Shown here: one piece after another, positions 1 through 9,364 of the stretch
Position numbering within the stretch: the first letter of the stretch is position 1
Layout of the letters: the number at the start of each line of letters is the position of its first letter
From: Fulvivirga sediminis
Lineage (GTDB): Bacteria; Bacteroidota; Bacteroidia; Cytophagales; Cyclobacteriaceae
Assembly (NCBI RefSeq): GCF_016757215.1
Contig: NZ_JAESIY010000002.1
Span: 186,001 to 250,000 of the forward strand
Length of the DNA: 64,000 bases
Direction: 5' to 3'
Translations under genes and position numbers: made by a program
Notes under the pieces: model-generated
The model's database searches: none
Told to the model about the DNA's origin: nothing
The model's input: only the letters and a program-made list of their open reading frames with translations

Positions 1-21
1 AGCGAACTAAAAGACTAGATT

Positions 22-639
22 TTATGGCTGCAGGTGGCAGATATCATTAAAGTTTTCAATGGCAAACATGCTACCTGTATATGAAAGTTTGTAAAGACAT
101 AGGTTAGAATGCTCAAACAAATCCATGCAGTGCAAAGGGTAGTTTAGCATTTGACATAGAAATACACGCATAGCCCTTCCGTGCATACAAATCAGAATAA
201 TTTCCTCATCTTCTTTAGATATAATATGCTCCAAAGCTACTTTTTGCCTATCATACACATCTTGAGGACTTTCACCTCCTTCTATTCTCAAAGTGGTATT
301 TCCATTTTGCCACTCTCTAATCACATTATAATAATAGGCATCTTCTTCAGGTGTAATTTTCATCCCCTCTCTGGTTCCCCAGTTAATCTCGTTTAAACCT
401 GAAAGTTTTTCATGAGGCAAACCAAGATCTAAAAATTTCTGAACAGATTGTACTGTTCTTTGAAGTGTAGAAGTATAAACTTTATCAAAAGGAATGTCTT
501 TATAAGCCTGAAAAAAGCCTTCAGCCTGTGTTCTTCCGGTTTCATTGAGAGGAGCATCTATCCCACTACCCTGCACTACTCCGTTTAGGTTATAATCTGT
601 TTGACCGTGTCGTACTAAATATATTTTTTTGCTTTTCAA
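22..639 (-). CDS. Histidine phosphatase family protein (phosphoglycerate mutase-like)
   Basis: The N-terminus carries the phospho-acceptor motif LVRHGQT. The second catalytic His lies in ICMHGRAMR (about H153), and an acidic residue lies in GLNEINWGTREG, so the histidine phosphatase fold is complete. The open frame extends to a TTG at 681, but I prefer the internal TTG at 639. It gives MKSKKIYLVRHG, the usual distance from start to RHG, and leaves about 50 bp for divergent promoters towards the thioesterase gene. The substrate cannot be told from sequence; members dephosphorylate small metabolites such as sugar phosphates or cobamide intermediates. It does not obviously belong to the adjacent menaquinone cluster, which runs the other way. 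Confidence 0.85.
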   Translation of the reverse strand: MKSKKIYLVRHGQTDYNLNGVVQGSGIDAPLNETGRTQAEGFFQAYKDIPFDKVYTSTLQRTVQSVQKFLDLGLPHEKLSGLNEINWGTREGMKITPEEDAYYYNVIREWQNGNTTLRIEGGESPQDVYDRQKVALEHIISKEDEEIILICMHGRAMRVFLCQMLNYPLHCMDLFEHSNLCLYKLSYTGSMFAIENFNDICHLQP

Positions 640-647
640 TTTGTCCG

Positions 648-667
648 TATTTTTGGCGGCAAAAATA
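648..667. promoter_or_regulatory. Symmetrical pair of divergent -7-like boxes
   Basis: TATTTTTG-GCGG-CAAAAATA is a perfect inverted repeat with 8-bp arms. Each arm fits the Bacteroidota -7 consensus TAnnTTTG, one pointing to the thioesterase/men genes and one to the phosphatase gene. Neither has a TTTG at the usual 19-21 bp; on the plus strand a TTTG lies at 628-631, only 16 bp away. It may be a divergent promoter or an operator. This is an inference from motif fit only. Confidence 0.4.
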
Positions 668-686
668 ACCTTTTTTATCAATAAGC

Positions 687-1109
687 ATGATGAATACAGA
701 GATAACCGTTGATACGCTCAATAAAATGACTAAAAACACCATGATGGAACATCTCGAAATAGAGTTCATAGAGATAGGAAAGGATTTTATTAAAGCAAAA
801 ATGCCTGTAGACCACCGACATCATCAACCATTTGGGCTACTGCATGGTGGTGCGAGTGTAGTGCTGGCAGAGACCTTAGGTAGTGTAGCAGCCCAGTGCT
901 CTGTTGACAGTTCTAAATATGGTTGTGTAGGGTTAGAGATAAACGCCAATCACATCAGAGGGGTAAAAAGTGGTTATGTATATGGCACTACCACTCCTAT
1001 GCACATAGGCAGATCTACACAGGTATGGGAAATTAAGATTACTAATGAACAGGATGAACTCGTATGTATTAGTAGAATAACGATGGCCGTTCTGGAAAAG
1101 AAAAATTAA
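687..1109 (+). CDS. menI: Hotdog-fold acyl-CoA thioesterase, probable DHNA-CoA thioesterase
   Basis: A 140-residue single hotdog domain of the PaaI/YdiI type. The helix-capping motif GLLHGGASVVLAE holds H53, G54-G55 and E62, the expected catalytic region. YdiI-type thioesterases release 1,4-dihydroxy-2-naphthoate from its CoA ester in menaquinone synthesis. That role fits here because the gene ends 4 nt before menF and leads the menF-menD-menB run. The start may be either of the two ATGs at 687 and 690. A general acyl-CoA thioesterase role cannot be ruled out, since the fold does not fix the substrate; the call rests on context. Confidence 0.75.
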   Translation: MMNTEITVDTLNKMTKNTMMEHLEIEFIEIGKDFIKAKMPVDHRHHQPFGLLHGGASVVLAETLGSVAAQCSVDSSKYGCVGLEINANHIRGVKSGYVYGTTTPMHIGRSTQVWEIKITNEQDELVCISRITMAVLEKKN

Positions 1110-1113
1110 TGAT

Positions 1114-2304
1114 TTGATAGTTTCGGATAATATTAAACAGCAGTCTGCAGAGCAAATAATCAGCTCTGCGCTTGATTATTGTAGAAGTGAGGGACATTCC
1201 ATAGCTATTTGGAAACACCCTGAGGAGAGTAGCATAGAGCTGATGGTAGATTTTTCAAGTGACATTCAGCCTGTTGACGATCCGCTAGAACAAAACGAAG
1301 AAGGCTTTTTACTTAGCCCTTTTAACTACAAGGCGGCGTCTTACCTGATTAAGGCCAACCTCCATATTAAGTGGGAAGATTTCAACATAAAAATACAACC
1401 TGAGCTTGAAATTAGTGAAAAGGCGGATGAACTACTGAAACATATTTCCAAACCACAAAAAACAAGCCCCAATAAAAGTGCTGAAGTCATAAAAGTAATA
1501 GCTTCTGATGAAGAAAGAAACAAATTCATAGACCTGGCTAACACAGCTATAGAAGCTATCAAAAGCGGGCAATTATTAAAGGTAGTTCCATCCAGGAAAA
1601 AAGAAATTATACTACCTGAAGACTTTGATATAGGGCTCAATTTCATAAAACTCTCCCAAGCTTACCCTTCTGCTTTCGCCTCTTTGGTTTATACCCCAAA
1701 AACTGGCATTTGGATGGGAGCCACCCCGGAGTTACTCATTAATGAAAGAAATAACACCTTTAGAACCGTAGCCCTGGCTGGTACTCAAAAATACGACCCT
1801 GAACTACCTCTGGCACGTGTAGCCTGGCGCCAAAAAGAAATTGAAGAGCAAGCACTAGTTGGTCGCTATATCATCAACTGTTTTAAAAAAATTCGTCTTC
1901 GTAATTACACTGAAATTGGCCCTAAAACAGTAATTGCGGGAAACCTGCTGCACCTAAAAACAGAGTTTATCGTAGATATGGAGGCTACTGGCTTTCCTGG
2001 CCTGGGAGACACCATGCTCAAGCTATTACACCCTACATCTGCCATATGCGGTATGCCCCTGGCTCCTGCTCAAGAATTTATAAGAGATCATGAATATTAT
2101 GACAGAGGTTATTATAGTGGCTACCTCGGCCCTGTGAACTCTGAAAATGGCACCTCCCTTTTTGTTAACCTTAGGTGCATGTCTATTGATGCCGACAAAG
2201 CAACTTTGTATGCAGGTGCAGGAGTTACAGCAGACTCTATACCTGAAGATGAATGGGAAGAAACAGAAATCAAAATGAATACAATTCTAAACATTATAGG
2301 ATAA
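1114..2304 (+). CDS. menF: Isochorismate synthase
   Basis: A 396-residue chorismate-binding enzyme that makes isochorismate from chorismate, the entry step to menaquinone. The conserved C-terminal blocks are present in order: LLKVVPSRKKE, GATPELL, ALAGT, EEQALVGRYI, HLKTEF, LHPTSAICGMP, EYYDRGYYSGYLGP and YAGAGVTADSIPEDEWEET. The last holds the Mg-binding glutamates. The start is TTG: the ATG at 1109 that overlaps the thioesterase stop runs into TGA after two codons. Its stop abuts the GTG start of menD, so the two are probably translationally coupled. A siderophore-type EntC role is unlikely with menD, menB and menE nearby. Confidence 0.93.
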   Translation: MIVSDNIKQQSAEQIISSALDYCRSEGHSIAIWKHPEESSIELMVDFSSDIQPVDDPLEQNEEGFLLSPFNYKAASYLIKANLHIKWEDFNIKIQPELEISEKADELLKHISKPQKTSPNKSAEVIKVIASDEERNKFIDLANTAIEAIKSGQLLKVVPSRKKEIILPEDFDIGLNFIKLSQAYPSAFASLVYTPKTGIWMGATPELLINERNNTFRTVALAGTQKYDPELPLARVAWRQKEIEEQALVGRYIINCFKKIRLRNYTEIGPKTVIAGNLLHLKTEFIVDMEATGFPGLGDTMLKLLHPTSAICGMPLAPAQEFIRDHEYYDRGYYSGYLGPVNSENGTSLFVNLRCMSIDADKATLYAGAGVTADSIPEDEWEETEIKMNTILNIIG

Positions 2305-4020
2305 GTGAACCTCAAGCCTGTTTACAATATTGCTGAAATATGCGCACAATTAGGAGTAACCGAAGCCATTCTATCACCAGGCTCTCGCTCCGCCCCGCTT
2401 ACTGTGGCCTTTGCCCGTCATAAAAGCATAAGATGCCGAACCATTACAGATGAACGCTCTGCTGCTTTTATAGGCATGGGCATAGCACAAAAAACTAAAA
2501 GACCCACTGTATTGGTTTGCACTTCCGGATCAGCCGCCTATAACTATGCACCAGCCATTGCTGAAGCATATTTCCAACAAATACCACTACTAGTAATCAC
2601 TGCTGATCGCCCTTCTGAATGGATAGATCAGCTAGATGGGCAAACCATAAGACAACAAAACATTTACGGCCAGCACGTAAAGAAAAGTTATCAGCTACCA
2701 GTAGACCTTGACAATGAAAGTTCGGAATGGCATACTTATAGAACTGTATCAGAAGCAGTTAATCTGGCTAATCAGTTTCCATTCGGGCCTGTGCATTTGA
2801 ACATTCCTTTTAGAGAACCTTTCTACCCTGCACCTGGTGAAGAAGCAGAATATGATACTAACATAAAAGTTACCAATCATGTAAAAAACTTAGCTGACTT
2901 ACCTCATATTGAATGGGTTAGGATATTAGAGCAGTGGAAAACATTCAAAAGAATACTCATCGTTGGAGGCCAAAGCGATGCCAATGAAGCACTGAAGCCA
3001 CCTCTTTCCAAGATCATTAAAGAGCAAAAAATACCAGTGGTAGGAGATATCATCTCTAACCTGCATGGTATAGATGATATCATAAAAAGAGCTGATCTTT
3101 TTCTGGGCCAAGACAAGCCAGGACTTCACGAAAGCATGCACCCAGAGCTATTAGTCACTTTTGGTAAATCAACTATTTCTAAAAATTTAAAGCTTTTATT
3201 AAGAAAATATCAGCCTCTTGAGCATTGGCACATACAGCCATCAGGCTATGTAGCCGATACTTACCAGTCTCTGAGTAAGGTAGTTCCAGTTACTCCGCTT
3301 ACTTTTTTCAAAAAAATAGCCGAAAGACAACATCAGGAGAGCTTTGATAATCAAAAGCAAGAGAACTTCTTTTATATATGGCAAATAGAAGAAAGAAAAG
3401 CGCAGCGACAGACGAACACCTTTTTTCCGCATGAAAACTGGGGCGAGTTTGAATGTATAAAAGAAACCATTCAGCAACTGCCAGCAGGCTCTCATCTTCA
3501 TTTGGCTAACAGTATGGCCGTGAGGTATGCTAACTATGTTGGCTTAGAAAATAGTGATGTAGAAGTCTTTGCTAACCGAGGCACCAGTGGTATAGACGGC
3601 AGCAACAGCACCACTGTAGGTCATTGCCTAAATTCTGATCATCTGAACATACTGATCACCGGAGATTTAGCCTTTTTCTATGACAGAAATGCCTTTTGGC
3701 ACAACTACAAAATACCAAACCTCCGTATTCTTCTGCTTAATAATCATGCAGGAGGTATTTTCCGTATTATCAATGGCCCTTCCAAGTTACCAGAACTAGA
3801 AGAGTTTTTTGAAACCAAACAGCAACTGAATGCTAAATTATTAGCTCAAGAGCATGGTTTTGAATATCTTAATTGTGACAAAAAGACTAAATTCAAAAAT
3901 TATCTAAAATCATTTCTTGAAGATGATGGCATACCCAAAATCATGGAAATAGAATCAGATAGTGCTACAAATACTGAAATATTAAAAACCTTTAAACAGA
4001 CTTATAAAGACTTAAAATAA
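2305..4020 (+). CDS. menD: SEPHCHC synthase (2-succinyl-5-enolpyruvyl-6-hydroxy-3-cyclohexene-1-carboxylate synthase)
   Basis: A ThDP-dependent enzyme of 571 residues, normal for MenD, that joins isochorismate and 2-oxoglutarate in the cytoplasm. The PYR-domain motif [14 protein letters not shown] is followed by [12 protein letters not shown], which carries the cofactor-activating Glu. The PP domain shows [10 protein letters not shown] and the [13 protein letters not shown] block with the Mg/diphosphate ligands. The start is GTG immediately after the menF stop codon. The tail of the protein is less conserved but complete. With menF before and menB 7 nt after, this is one transcription unit. 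Confidence 0.95.
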   Translation: MNLKPVYNIAEICAQLGVTEAILSPGSRSAPLTVAFARHKSIRCRTITDERSAAFIGMGIAQKTKRPTVLVCTSGSAAYNYAPAIAEAYFQQIPLLVITADRPSEWIDQLDGQTIRQQNIYGQHVKKSYQLPVDLDNESSEWHTYRTVSEAVNLANQFPFGPVHLNIPFREPFYPAPGEEAEYDTNIKVTNHVKNLADLPHIEWVRILEQWKTFKRILIVGGQSDANEALKPPLSKIIKEQKIPVVGDIISNLHGIDDIIKRADLFLGQDKPGLHESMHPELLVTFGKSTISKNLKLLLRKYQPLEHWHIQPSGYVADTYQSLSKVVPVTPLTFFKKIAERQHQESFDNQKQENFFYIWQIEERKAQRQTNTFFPHENWGEFECIKETIQQLPAGSHLHLANSMAVRYANYVGLENSDVEVFANRGTSGIDGSNSTTVGHCLNSDHLNILITGDLAFFYDRNAFWHNYKIPNLRILLLNNHAGGIFRIINGPSKLPELEEFFETKQQLNAKLLAQEHGFEYLNCDKKTKFKNYLKSFLEDDGIPKIMEIESDSATNTEILKTFKQTYKDLK

Positions 4021-4027
4021 TTTAGAT

Positions 4028-4852
4028 ATGGGAGAACAAAGAAAATGGGAAACCATCAAAGAATATAAGGATATTAAATTCGAACTATTCGATGGTATCG
4101 CCAAAATAACTATTAACAGACCAGAGGTATACAATGCCTTCCGCCCAGAAACCAACATGGAAATGATTGAGGCGATGGATATTGTAAGAGAAAGACAAGA
4201 TATTGGTGTAGTACTCCTCACCGGAGAGGGAGATAAAGCCTTCTGTTCTGGTGGAGATCAAAATGTTAAAGGAGTTGGTGGCTATGTAGGTGAAGATGGA
4301 GTACCTCGTTTAAACGTACTAGATCTGCATAAGCGCATAAGAGAATTGCCTAAGCCGGTTATTGCTTTGGTAAATGGATATGCTATAGGTGGCGGCCACG
4401 TGCTACATGTAGTGTGTGACCTTACTATTGCTTCAGAAAATGCTCGTTTCGGACAAACAGGACCTAAAGTAGGTAGCTTTGATGCTGGTTTCGGTTCTTC
4501 TTACCTGGCCCGACACGTAGGCCAAAAGAAAGCCAGAGAAATATGGTTCTTATGCAAACAATATACGGCAGCTGAAGCTGAGCAAATGGGTATGGTGAAT
4601 AAAGTAGTGCCTTTAGAAAGCCTGGAAGATGAAGGTGTAGAATGGGGACAAACTATCATGATGCGCAGCCCTATGGCTATCAGAATGCTTAAAAGAGGCC
4701 TGAACGCTGAACTAGACGGACAAAGAGGATTGATGGAATTTGCTGGTGATGCTACCATGATGTTCTACCTCATGGAAGAAGCTCAGGAAGGTAAAAAGGC
4801 TTTCTTAGAAAAAAGAGACCCAGACTTTAAACAATTCCCTAAATTCCCTTGA
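4028..4852 (+). CDS. menB: 1,4-dihydroxy-2-naphthoyl-CoA synthase
   Basis: A 274-residue crotonase-fold enzyme that closes the second ring of the naphthoquinone from o-succinylbenzoyl-CoA. Visible are the oxyanion-hole stretch [30 protein letters not shown], and [19 protein letters not shown] with the family Ser/Asp. The Gly in FGQTG, where other MenBs have Asp, marks the bicarbonate-dependent subtype; this is family knowledge and was not tested here. The C-terminal end [13 protein letters not shown] is typical. It follows menD by 7 nt and is followed by a hairpin, so it probably ends the first men transcription unit. Confidence 0.96.
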   Translation: MGEQRKWETIKEYKDIKFELFDGIAKITINRPEVYNAFRPETNMEMIEAMDIVRERQDIGVVLLTGEGDKAFCSGGDQNVKGVGGYVGEDGVPRLNVLDLHKRIRELPKPVIALVNGYAIGGGHVLHVVCDLTIASENARFGQTGPKVGSFDAGFGSSYLARHVGQKKAREIWFLCKQYTAAEAEQMGMVNKVVPLESLEDEGVEWGQTIMMRSPMAIRMLKRGLNAELDGQRGLMEFAGDATMMFYLMEEAQEGKKAFLEKRDPDFKQFPKFP

Positions 4853-4879
4853 TTTAGGATCAGATAAATAAGCCAATAG

Positions 4880-4922
4880 CCACTCATCAGCAACTCTTTA
4901 TACAAAAATTGCTTATGAGTGG
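4880..4922 (+). terminator. Hairpin after menB
   Basis: Arms CCACTCATCAGCAA (4880-4893) and TTGCTTATGAGTGG (4909-4922) pair at 13 of 14 positions around a 15-nt loop. TCATTGTTTT follows. The position 28 bp after the menB stop suits a terminator for the menI-menF-menD-menB unit. Confidence 0.55.
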
Positions 4923-5502
4923 TCATTGTTTTAAACCCTCACGAACCTACCTTCTACCCTACTCTCCCCACTTAAAATCCCGTACTCCTTATACTTGTCA
5001 AATATACCTCTCACTGCACTGTTAAAAGCTCAGTATTATACCCCTAAGAGGGCTTAAACTTTTTTGCCTGAGCATAAGTTTACGTTAAAAAATCTTCAGA
5101 ATGAATCCTTTTGAGAACACCCAAAAGATTAGATATCTACTGGATACACTCACATTAGAAGAAAGGTTATGATGGCGAGCCGTCCCATTACTTGATACAG
5201 ACAACTACTGATATACACATTTTAGCTTAAGCTATTTACCTCAGCAATGTCAAGGTTTTAGAACAATGAACCTTTGACAACTTTCAGCCTCATTTAGTCC
5301 CTCTGCCACCTAAAAAAAGAAGTAATATAAACCACAAACATTAAACGTATTTACAACATTTAATATAATTTTTTAAATCCAACACATAACTATATAACTA
5401 TTTAAATACCTCATATAGAACTAAAGGAAATTTCAATAAAAAATAATGATGTACCTTTTTTATATCAAATTAAATAATTTGATTGTGTTAATTTTTAAAC
5501 TT
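4923..5502. other. Intergenic stretch without a recognisable gene
   Basis: About 580 bp between the menB hairpin and the MopE-like lipoprotein. It is AT-rich towards its right end, where the promoter of the lipoprotein gene should lie. I see no open frame with protein character, no RNA gene and no clear repeat. Confidence 0.5.
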
Positions 5503-6396
5503 ATGAAGATTATGAAGCGAATATTATTTTTTTTACCAGTACTATTAGCTGGTTCATTTTTGATTTCCTGTGGAGATGATGACGATGCCTGTACCCCTTT
5601 AACATGGTACAGAGATGCAGATGGCGACGGCTTTGGAGATGCATCAGATATTTTAAGTGACTGCAACCAACCTGAAGGGTATGTGATGGACAATACCGAT
5701 TGTGATGACTCTAATCTTGCCATTAATCCCGCTGCAGAAGAAGATGACTTTGATGGAATAGACAGCAACTGTGATGGTAAAGCAGAAGCGATCATTATAT
5801 GGACCGGCTCAGACTTCACTTTTAACAAGCCTGACAGCGCTGACTGGACTGACCCTCAGTATCAGGATAAAATAACAGACAAGGTCACTTTTACCCGTCA
5901 GCATAACAAACAGATATACAACTATCAATGGTGGCAAGATAATTTCTCAAAAGACGTTGATGAGCAAGCTTTGGAAGCAGAATTTTGGGACTATACGCCT
6001 CAAAATTTTGAATTTACTCCTACTGGAGGTACTAAAGGGGTTAAATGGGCTTTGCTTGATGATACAGGCGCGGGGCCAAACTGGGACCCAGACTTTCCTT
6101 TTTACGGTACACTTGGAGACTCCACTCATTTCTATAGCTTCCATAACATAGGTTCGTTTGTAAGATACCTGGAAGAAGGTTCTAAAATCACTGAAGTGGT
6201 AGATAATTTCACCATCAAGATTAACACAGATCTAAGTCAGACAGGGACCAGTCTCCCTGATCTGGTAGGAAAAAAATTAGGAGTTTGGCTAGTTGAAGAA
6301 AATATTTTCTTCACACTTACCTTCACCAAATGGGGCAGCGGAAGGCAGAACCCAGGTGGTGGCATCACCTATATACGGTCAACAAAGCAGTATTAG
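5503..6396 (+). CDS. Lipoprotein with MopE-like metal-binding repeats
   Basis: The chosen ATG gives a lipoprotein signal KRILFFLPVLLAG ending in the lipobox LISC, followed by acidic GDDDD. The frame stays open to an ATG at 5446, but that would bury the signal peptide; 5512 is an alternative start. Residues about 30-95 form the Asp/Cys-rich MopE-type motif (WYRDADGDGFGD, NTDCDDSNLAINP, DGIDSNCDG), a family linked to Ca/Cu binding on the cell surface. The remaining 200 residues are rich in Trp and Tyr and match no family I know. A surface or outer-membrane location is likely. Its position between menB and menE has no obvious link to quinone synthesis. Confidence 0.8.
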   Translation: MKIMKRILFFLPVLLAGSFLISCGDDDDACTPLTWYRDADGDGFGDASDILSDCNQPEGYVMDNTDCDDSNLAINPAAEEDDFDGIDSNCDGKAEAIIIWTGSDFTFNKPDSADWTDPQYQDKITDKVTFTRQHNKQIYNYQWWQDNFSKDVDEQALEAEFWDYTPQNFEFTPTGGTKGVKWALLDDTGAGPNWDPDFPFYGTLGDSTHFYSFHNIGSFVRYLEEGSKITEVVDNFTIKINTDLSQTGTSLPDLVGKKLGVWLVEENIFFTLTFTKWGSGRQNPGGGITYIRSTKQY

Positions 6397-6550
6397 CACT
6401 ATTAGCAGCTTCCTCCGCCTTCTCTCAACAATAATTAAGCAGATGCCAAGGCAGAGGAAGCTTACTTCTTACATCACCCCTAAAAAGACTATTCAACCTT
6501 TCAAATTAAATTGATTATTATGGTGCCGCCTGATTTCATATATTCAAAAT

Positions 6551-8998
6551 ATGAAAAAAGCCGCTTCAATATTTCTAATACTGATTACATTATTAGGTTG
6601 CCAAACCTCTAAAAAAGCAACCAGCAATTCATCTGAAACTGAAAAAAAAGAGAAAAAGCCTTATGAAAAAATAGTGTCAGAAAGCACTCAAACAGACGAG
6701 GGCCTCTTTAAAATCCATACCAATGGAGAAAAAATTTATTACGAAATTCCTGATAGCCTTCTCTACACTGACATGCTGCTCATCAGCCGCATATCAAAAA
6801 TTGCCCCTCAATTTGGTGGCGGATATATTAATGCCGGCTCAAAAACACAAGAGCAGCTGATACAATGGCAAAAACATCAAAACAATATATTACTTAGGTC
6901 TATTTCTTATAATGCTATTGCCAGCGACTCACTTCCGATTTATAAATCAGTAGAGTCTAATAATTATGCTCCATCTCTCTACAGCTTTAAAATAGCTGCT
7001 TATTCACCTGATTCTTCCGCATTAGTAATAGAAGTAACAGATTTCTTCACCAAAGATATTCCTGCTATTAGTGGGCTTTCTAATGAAATGAGGAAAGAAT
7101 ATAAAGTGAACAGACTGGATTCTGATCGTAGTTTTATCCAATCGGCCAAGAGCTATCCTGAAAATATAGAAGTAAAGCATGAAATGACATATGTAGCCGA
7201 CGAGCCACCAGTAAACCAGAGTTCAGAGACTATTAGTATGGTTATGAGTCAATCTATGGTTTTATTACCAAAAGAACCGATGCAGCCCAGACTCCATGAC
7301 GAGAGAGTAGGCTGGTTTACCGTAAGCCAGGTAGACTATAGCTCAGAAGCCTTAAAGGCAGACCGCAAGACTTATATAAGAAGATGGAGGCTGGAGCCTA
7401 AAGATCCGGAAGCCTATGCCAGAGGAGAATTAGTAGAACCCATTCAACCTATAGTTTATTACCTTGATCCTGCCACACCTATAAAATGGAGAAAATACTT
7501 CAAACAGGGCATTGAGAGCTGGCAAGAATGTTTTGAGACAGCGGGTTTTAAAAATGCCATTATAGCCAAAGATCCACCTACTGCAGAAGAAGATCCTGAC
7601 TTTAGTCCTGAAGATGTTCGTTATTCTATTGTTCGTTACGTGGCGAGCACCACTCGTAACGCCATTGGGCCAAGCACCTCTGACCCGCGCTCAGGGGAGA
7701 TTATAGAGAGCGATATCATCTGGTATCATAACCATTTAAGATCTTATAGGAACAGATTCATGCTGGAAACTGGTGCCGCCAACCCAGAAGCACGTTCACT
7801 TAACACCCCAGAAGAACAAATCGGTGAAATGATGCGCATGGTAATAGCCCATGAAGTAGGTCATGCACTGGGCTTACCTCATAACATGAAAGCCAGTAGC
7901 GCCTACCCTACTGATTCGCTTAGGTCTGGTTCTTTCACACAAAAGTACGGCATAGCTACTACCATCATGGATTATGCCCGCTATAACTACGTGGCACAAC
8001 CCGGAGATGAAAACATAAGGTTTATAAGACAAATAGGACCTTATGATCACTACGCCATTAACTGGGGTTACAGGGTAATACCGAATGCGGATAGCCCTAC
8101 AGAAGAAAAAGCCACCCTAAACAGCTGGATAAAAGAAAAAGAAGGCGATCCTAAATACCTTTTCGGAAATGGTTACGGTGGTTTTGATCCTACATCTCAG
8201 ACAGAAAATATTGGAGACGATGCCGTTAAAGCCAGCAGCTACGGATTGAGCAACCTGAAAATTGTGAGTAAAAACCTCATTAACTGGACCACACGAGAAG
8301 GTGAAGATTATGAAGACCTACAAGAATTATATGGCGAACTAACCAGTGTATGGAGCCGATACATAGGCCATGTAGCCAGACAGATTGGAGGAGTTACAGA
8401 AACCCTCAAAACAGCAGATCAAGCTGGTGTGGTATATAAGCCGGTGAACAAAGAACAGCAAAAAAGCGCTATGACCTTTATGCTCAACGAAGCCTTTAGC
8501 ACGCCAGAATGGCTCATTAATGAAGACATCCTGAGGCGAATAGAACCCGTGGGTGCTCTGGAAAGAGTAAGGTCCTTACAAGCCAGACACCTCAACACTA
8601 TACTTAGTTTTGAAGTGCTACAAAGGCTCAGCGAGGCAGAGGCCTTTATGGGATCAAAAACCTACACTTCACTTAACATGATGGATGACCTTCAAAATGG
8701 AGTTTTTTTAGAAATAATACGAAATCAAAAAATAGACCCTTACCGTAGAGATTTCCAAAAAGCCTATGTAGAGAGATTGGGGTATTTATTGACCAAAGAA
8801 CAGTCATCAGGAAACAGACACTACTCATCTGCCACTGAGGTAGATGCAGATCAATCAGATATTCGTTCATTAGCTAGAGGAAAATTAGTAGATTTAAAGA
8901 GAAAGCTTAATAAAAGTAATATAAGTGATCGAATGTCCTCATATCATGTGCAGGATCTGTTAGCCAGAATAGACTTAATCCTCAACCCTAAAGGATAA
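6551..8998 (+). CDS. Zinc-dependent metalloprotease, DUF5117/DUF4953 type lipoprotein
   Basis: An 815-residue protein with a short signal and lipobox LLGC. A domain of the DUF5117 type fills residues about 50-300. The zinc site HEVGHALGLPHN (H434, E435, H438, H444) belongs to the metzincin-like HExxHxxGxxH pattern, and a Met-turn-like TTIMDYARYNY follows about 40 residues later. The C-terminal half fits DUF4953. Such proteins are common, often multicopy, exported proteases of Bacteroidota; the substrate is unknown. Only 3 nt separate it from the TerB-like gene, which in turn overlaps menE, so these three are probably cotranscribed. Confidence 0.88.
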   Translation: MKKAASIFLILITLLGCQTSKKATSNSSETEKKEKKPYEKIVSESTQTDEGLFKIHTNGEKIYYEIPDSLLYTDMLLISRISKIAPQFGGGYINAGSKTQEQLIQWQKHQNNILLRSISYNAIASDSLPIYKSVESNNYAPSLYSFKIAAYSPDSSALVIEVTDFFTKDIPAISGLSNEMRKEYKVNRLDSDRSFIQSAKSYPENIEVKHEMTYVADEPPVNQSSETISMVMSQSMVLLPKEPMQPRLHDERVGWFTVSQVDYSSEALKADRKTYIRRWRLEPKDPEAYARGELVEPIQPIVYYLDPATPIKWRKYFKQGIESWQECFETAGFKNAIIAKDPPTAEEDPDFSPEDVRYSIVRYVASTTRNAIGPSTSDPRSGEIIESDIIWYHNHLRSYRNRFMLETGAANPEARSLNTPEEQIGEMMRMVIAHEVGHALGLPHNMKASSAYPTDSLRSGSFTQKYGIATTIMDYARYNYVAQPGDENIRFIRQIGPYDHYAINWGYRVIPNADSPTEEKATLNSWIKEKEGDPKYLFGNGYGGFDPTSQTENIGDDAVKASSYGLSNLKIVSKNLINWTTREGEDYEDLQELYGELTSVWSRYIGHVARQIGGVTETLKTADQAGVVYKPVNKEQQKSAMTFMLNEAFSTPEWLINEDILRRIEPVGALERVRSLQARHLNTILSFEVLQRLSEAEAFMGSKTYTSLNMMDDLQNGVFLEIIRNQKIDPYRRDFQKAYVERLGYLLTKEQSSGNRHYSSATEVDADQSDIRSLARGKLVDLKRKLNKSNISDRMSSYHVQDLLARIDLILNPKG

Positions 8999-9001
8999 TA
9001 T

Positions 9002-9364
9002 ATGTTCGAAAATAGAGACATTTATCGGGCCATTGGCGAATTAGCCTATGTAATAGCCAAAGCTACTAACGGCTTACAGCCAGAAGAAAAGGCCGCTTTT
9101 ATGCAAATTATAAAAGAAGAGCTTAAATTTGAGGCATGGGCTGCGGAAAGTAGGTTTGAAATTTTGGATGAAAAAATTCACCCGACAATAGACCATGCTT
9201 ACAATGAAGCAATTCATGAACTGAAGCTACACCAAGAGCACCTTACCCCGGAGCTAAAAGCTAAAACGCTGGCAGTACTCAGAAAAGTAGCCCAAGCCTG
9301 TGGTAACACAGAGATAGATGAATTTATACTAGACCGGCTCGAAAGCGATTTAAAGAAGTTTTGA
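9002..9364 (+). CDS. Small alpha-helical TerB-like protein
   Basis: 120 residues, all-helical and acidic, with no signal or membrane segment. The opening YRAIGELAYVIAKATNGLQPEE resembles the first helices of the TerB/DjlA-N fold, which usually binds metal through acidic residues. The resemblance is by eye and not decisive. The gene starts 3 nt after the metalloprotease stop, and its TGA overlaps the TTG of menE, which points to coupled translation. Its job in this unit is unknown. Confidence 0.65.
   Translation: MFENRDIYRAIGELAYVIAKATNGLQPEEKAAFMQIIKEELKFEAWAAESRFEILDEKIHPTIDHAYNEAIHELKLHQEHLTPELKAKTLAVLRKVAQACGNTEIDEFILDRLESDLKKF

Noticed and set aside
1109-1117. ATG overlapping the thioesterase stop as the start of menF
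   Set aside because: The frame ATG ATT TGA ends at once; TTG at 1114 is the only reading that keeps menF open.
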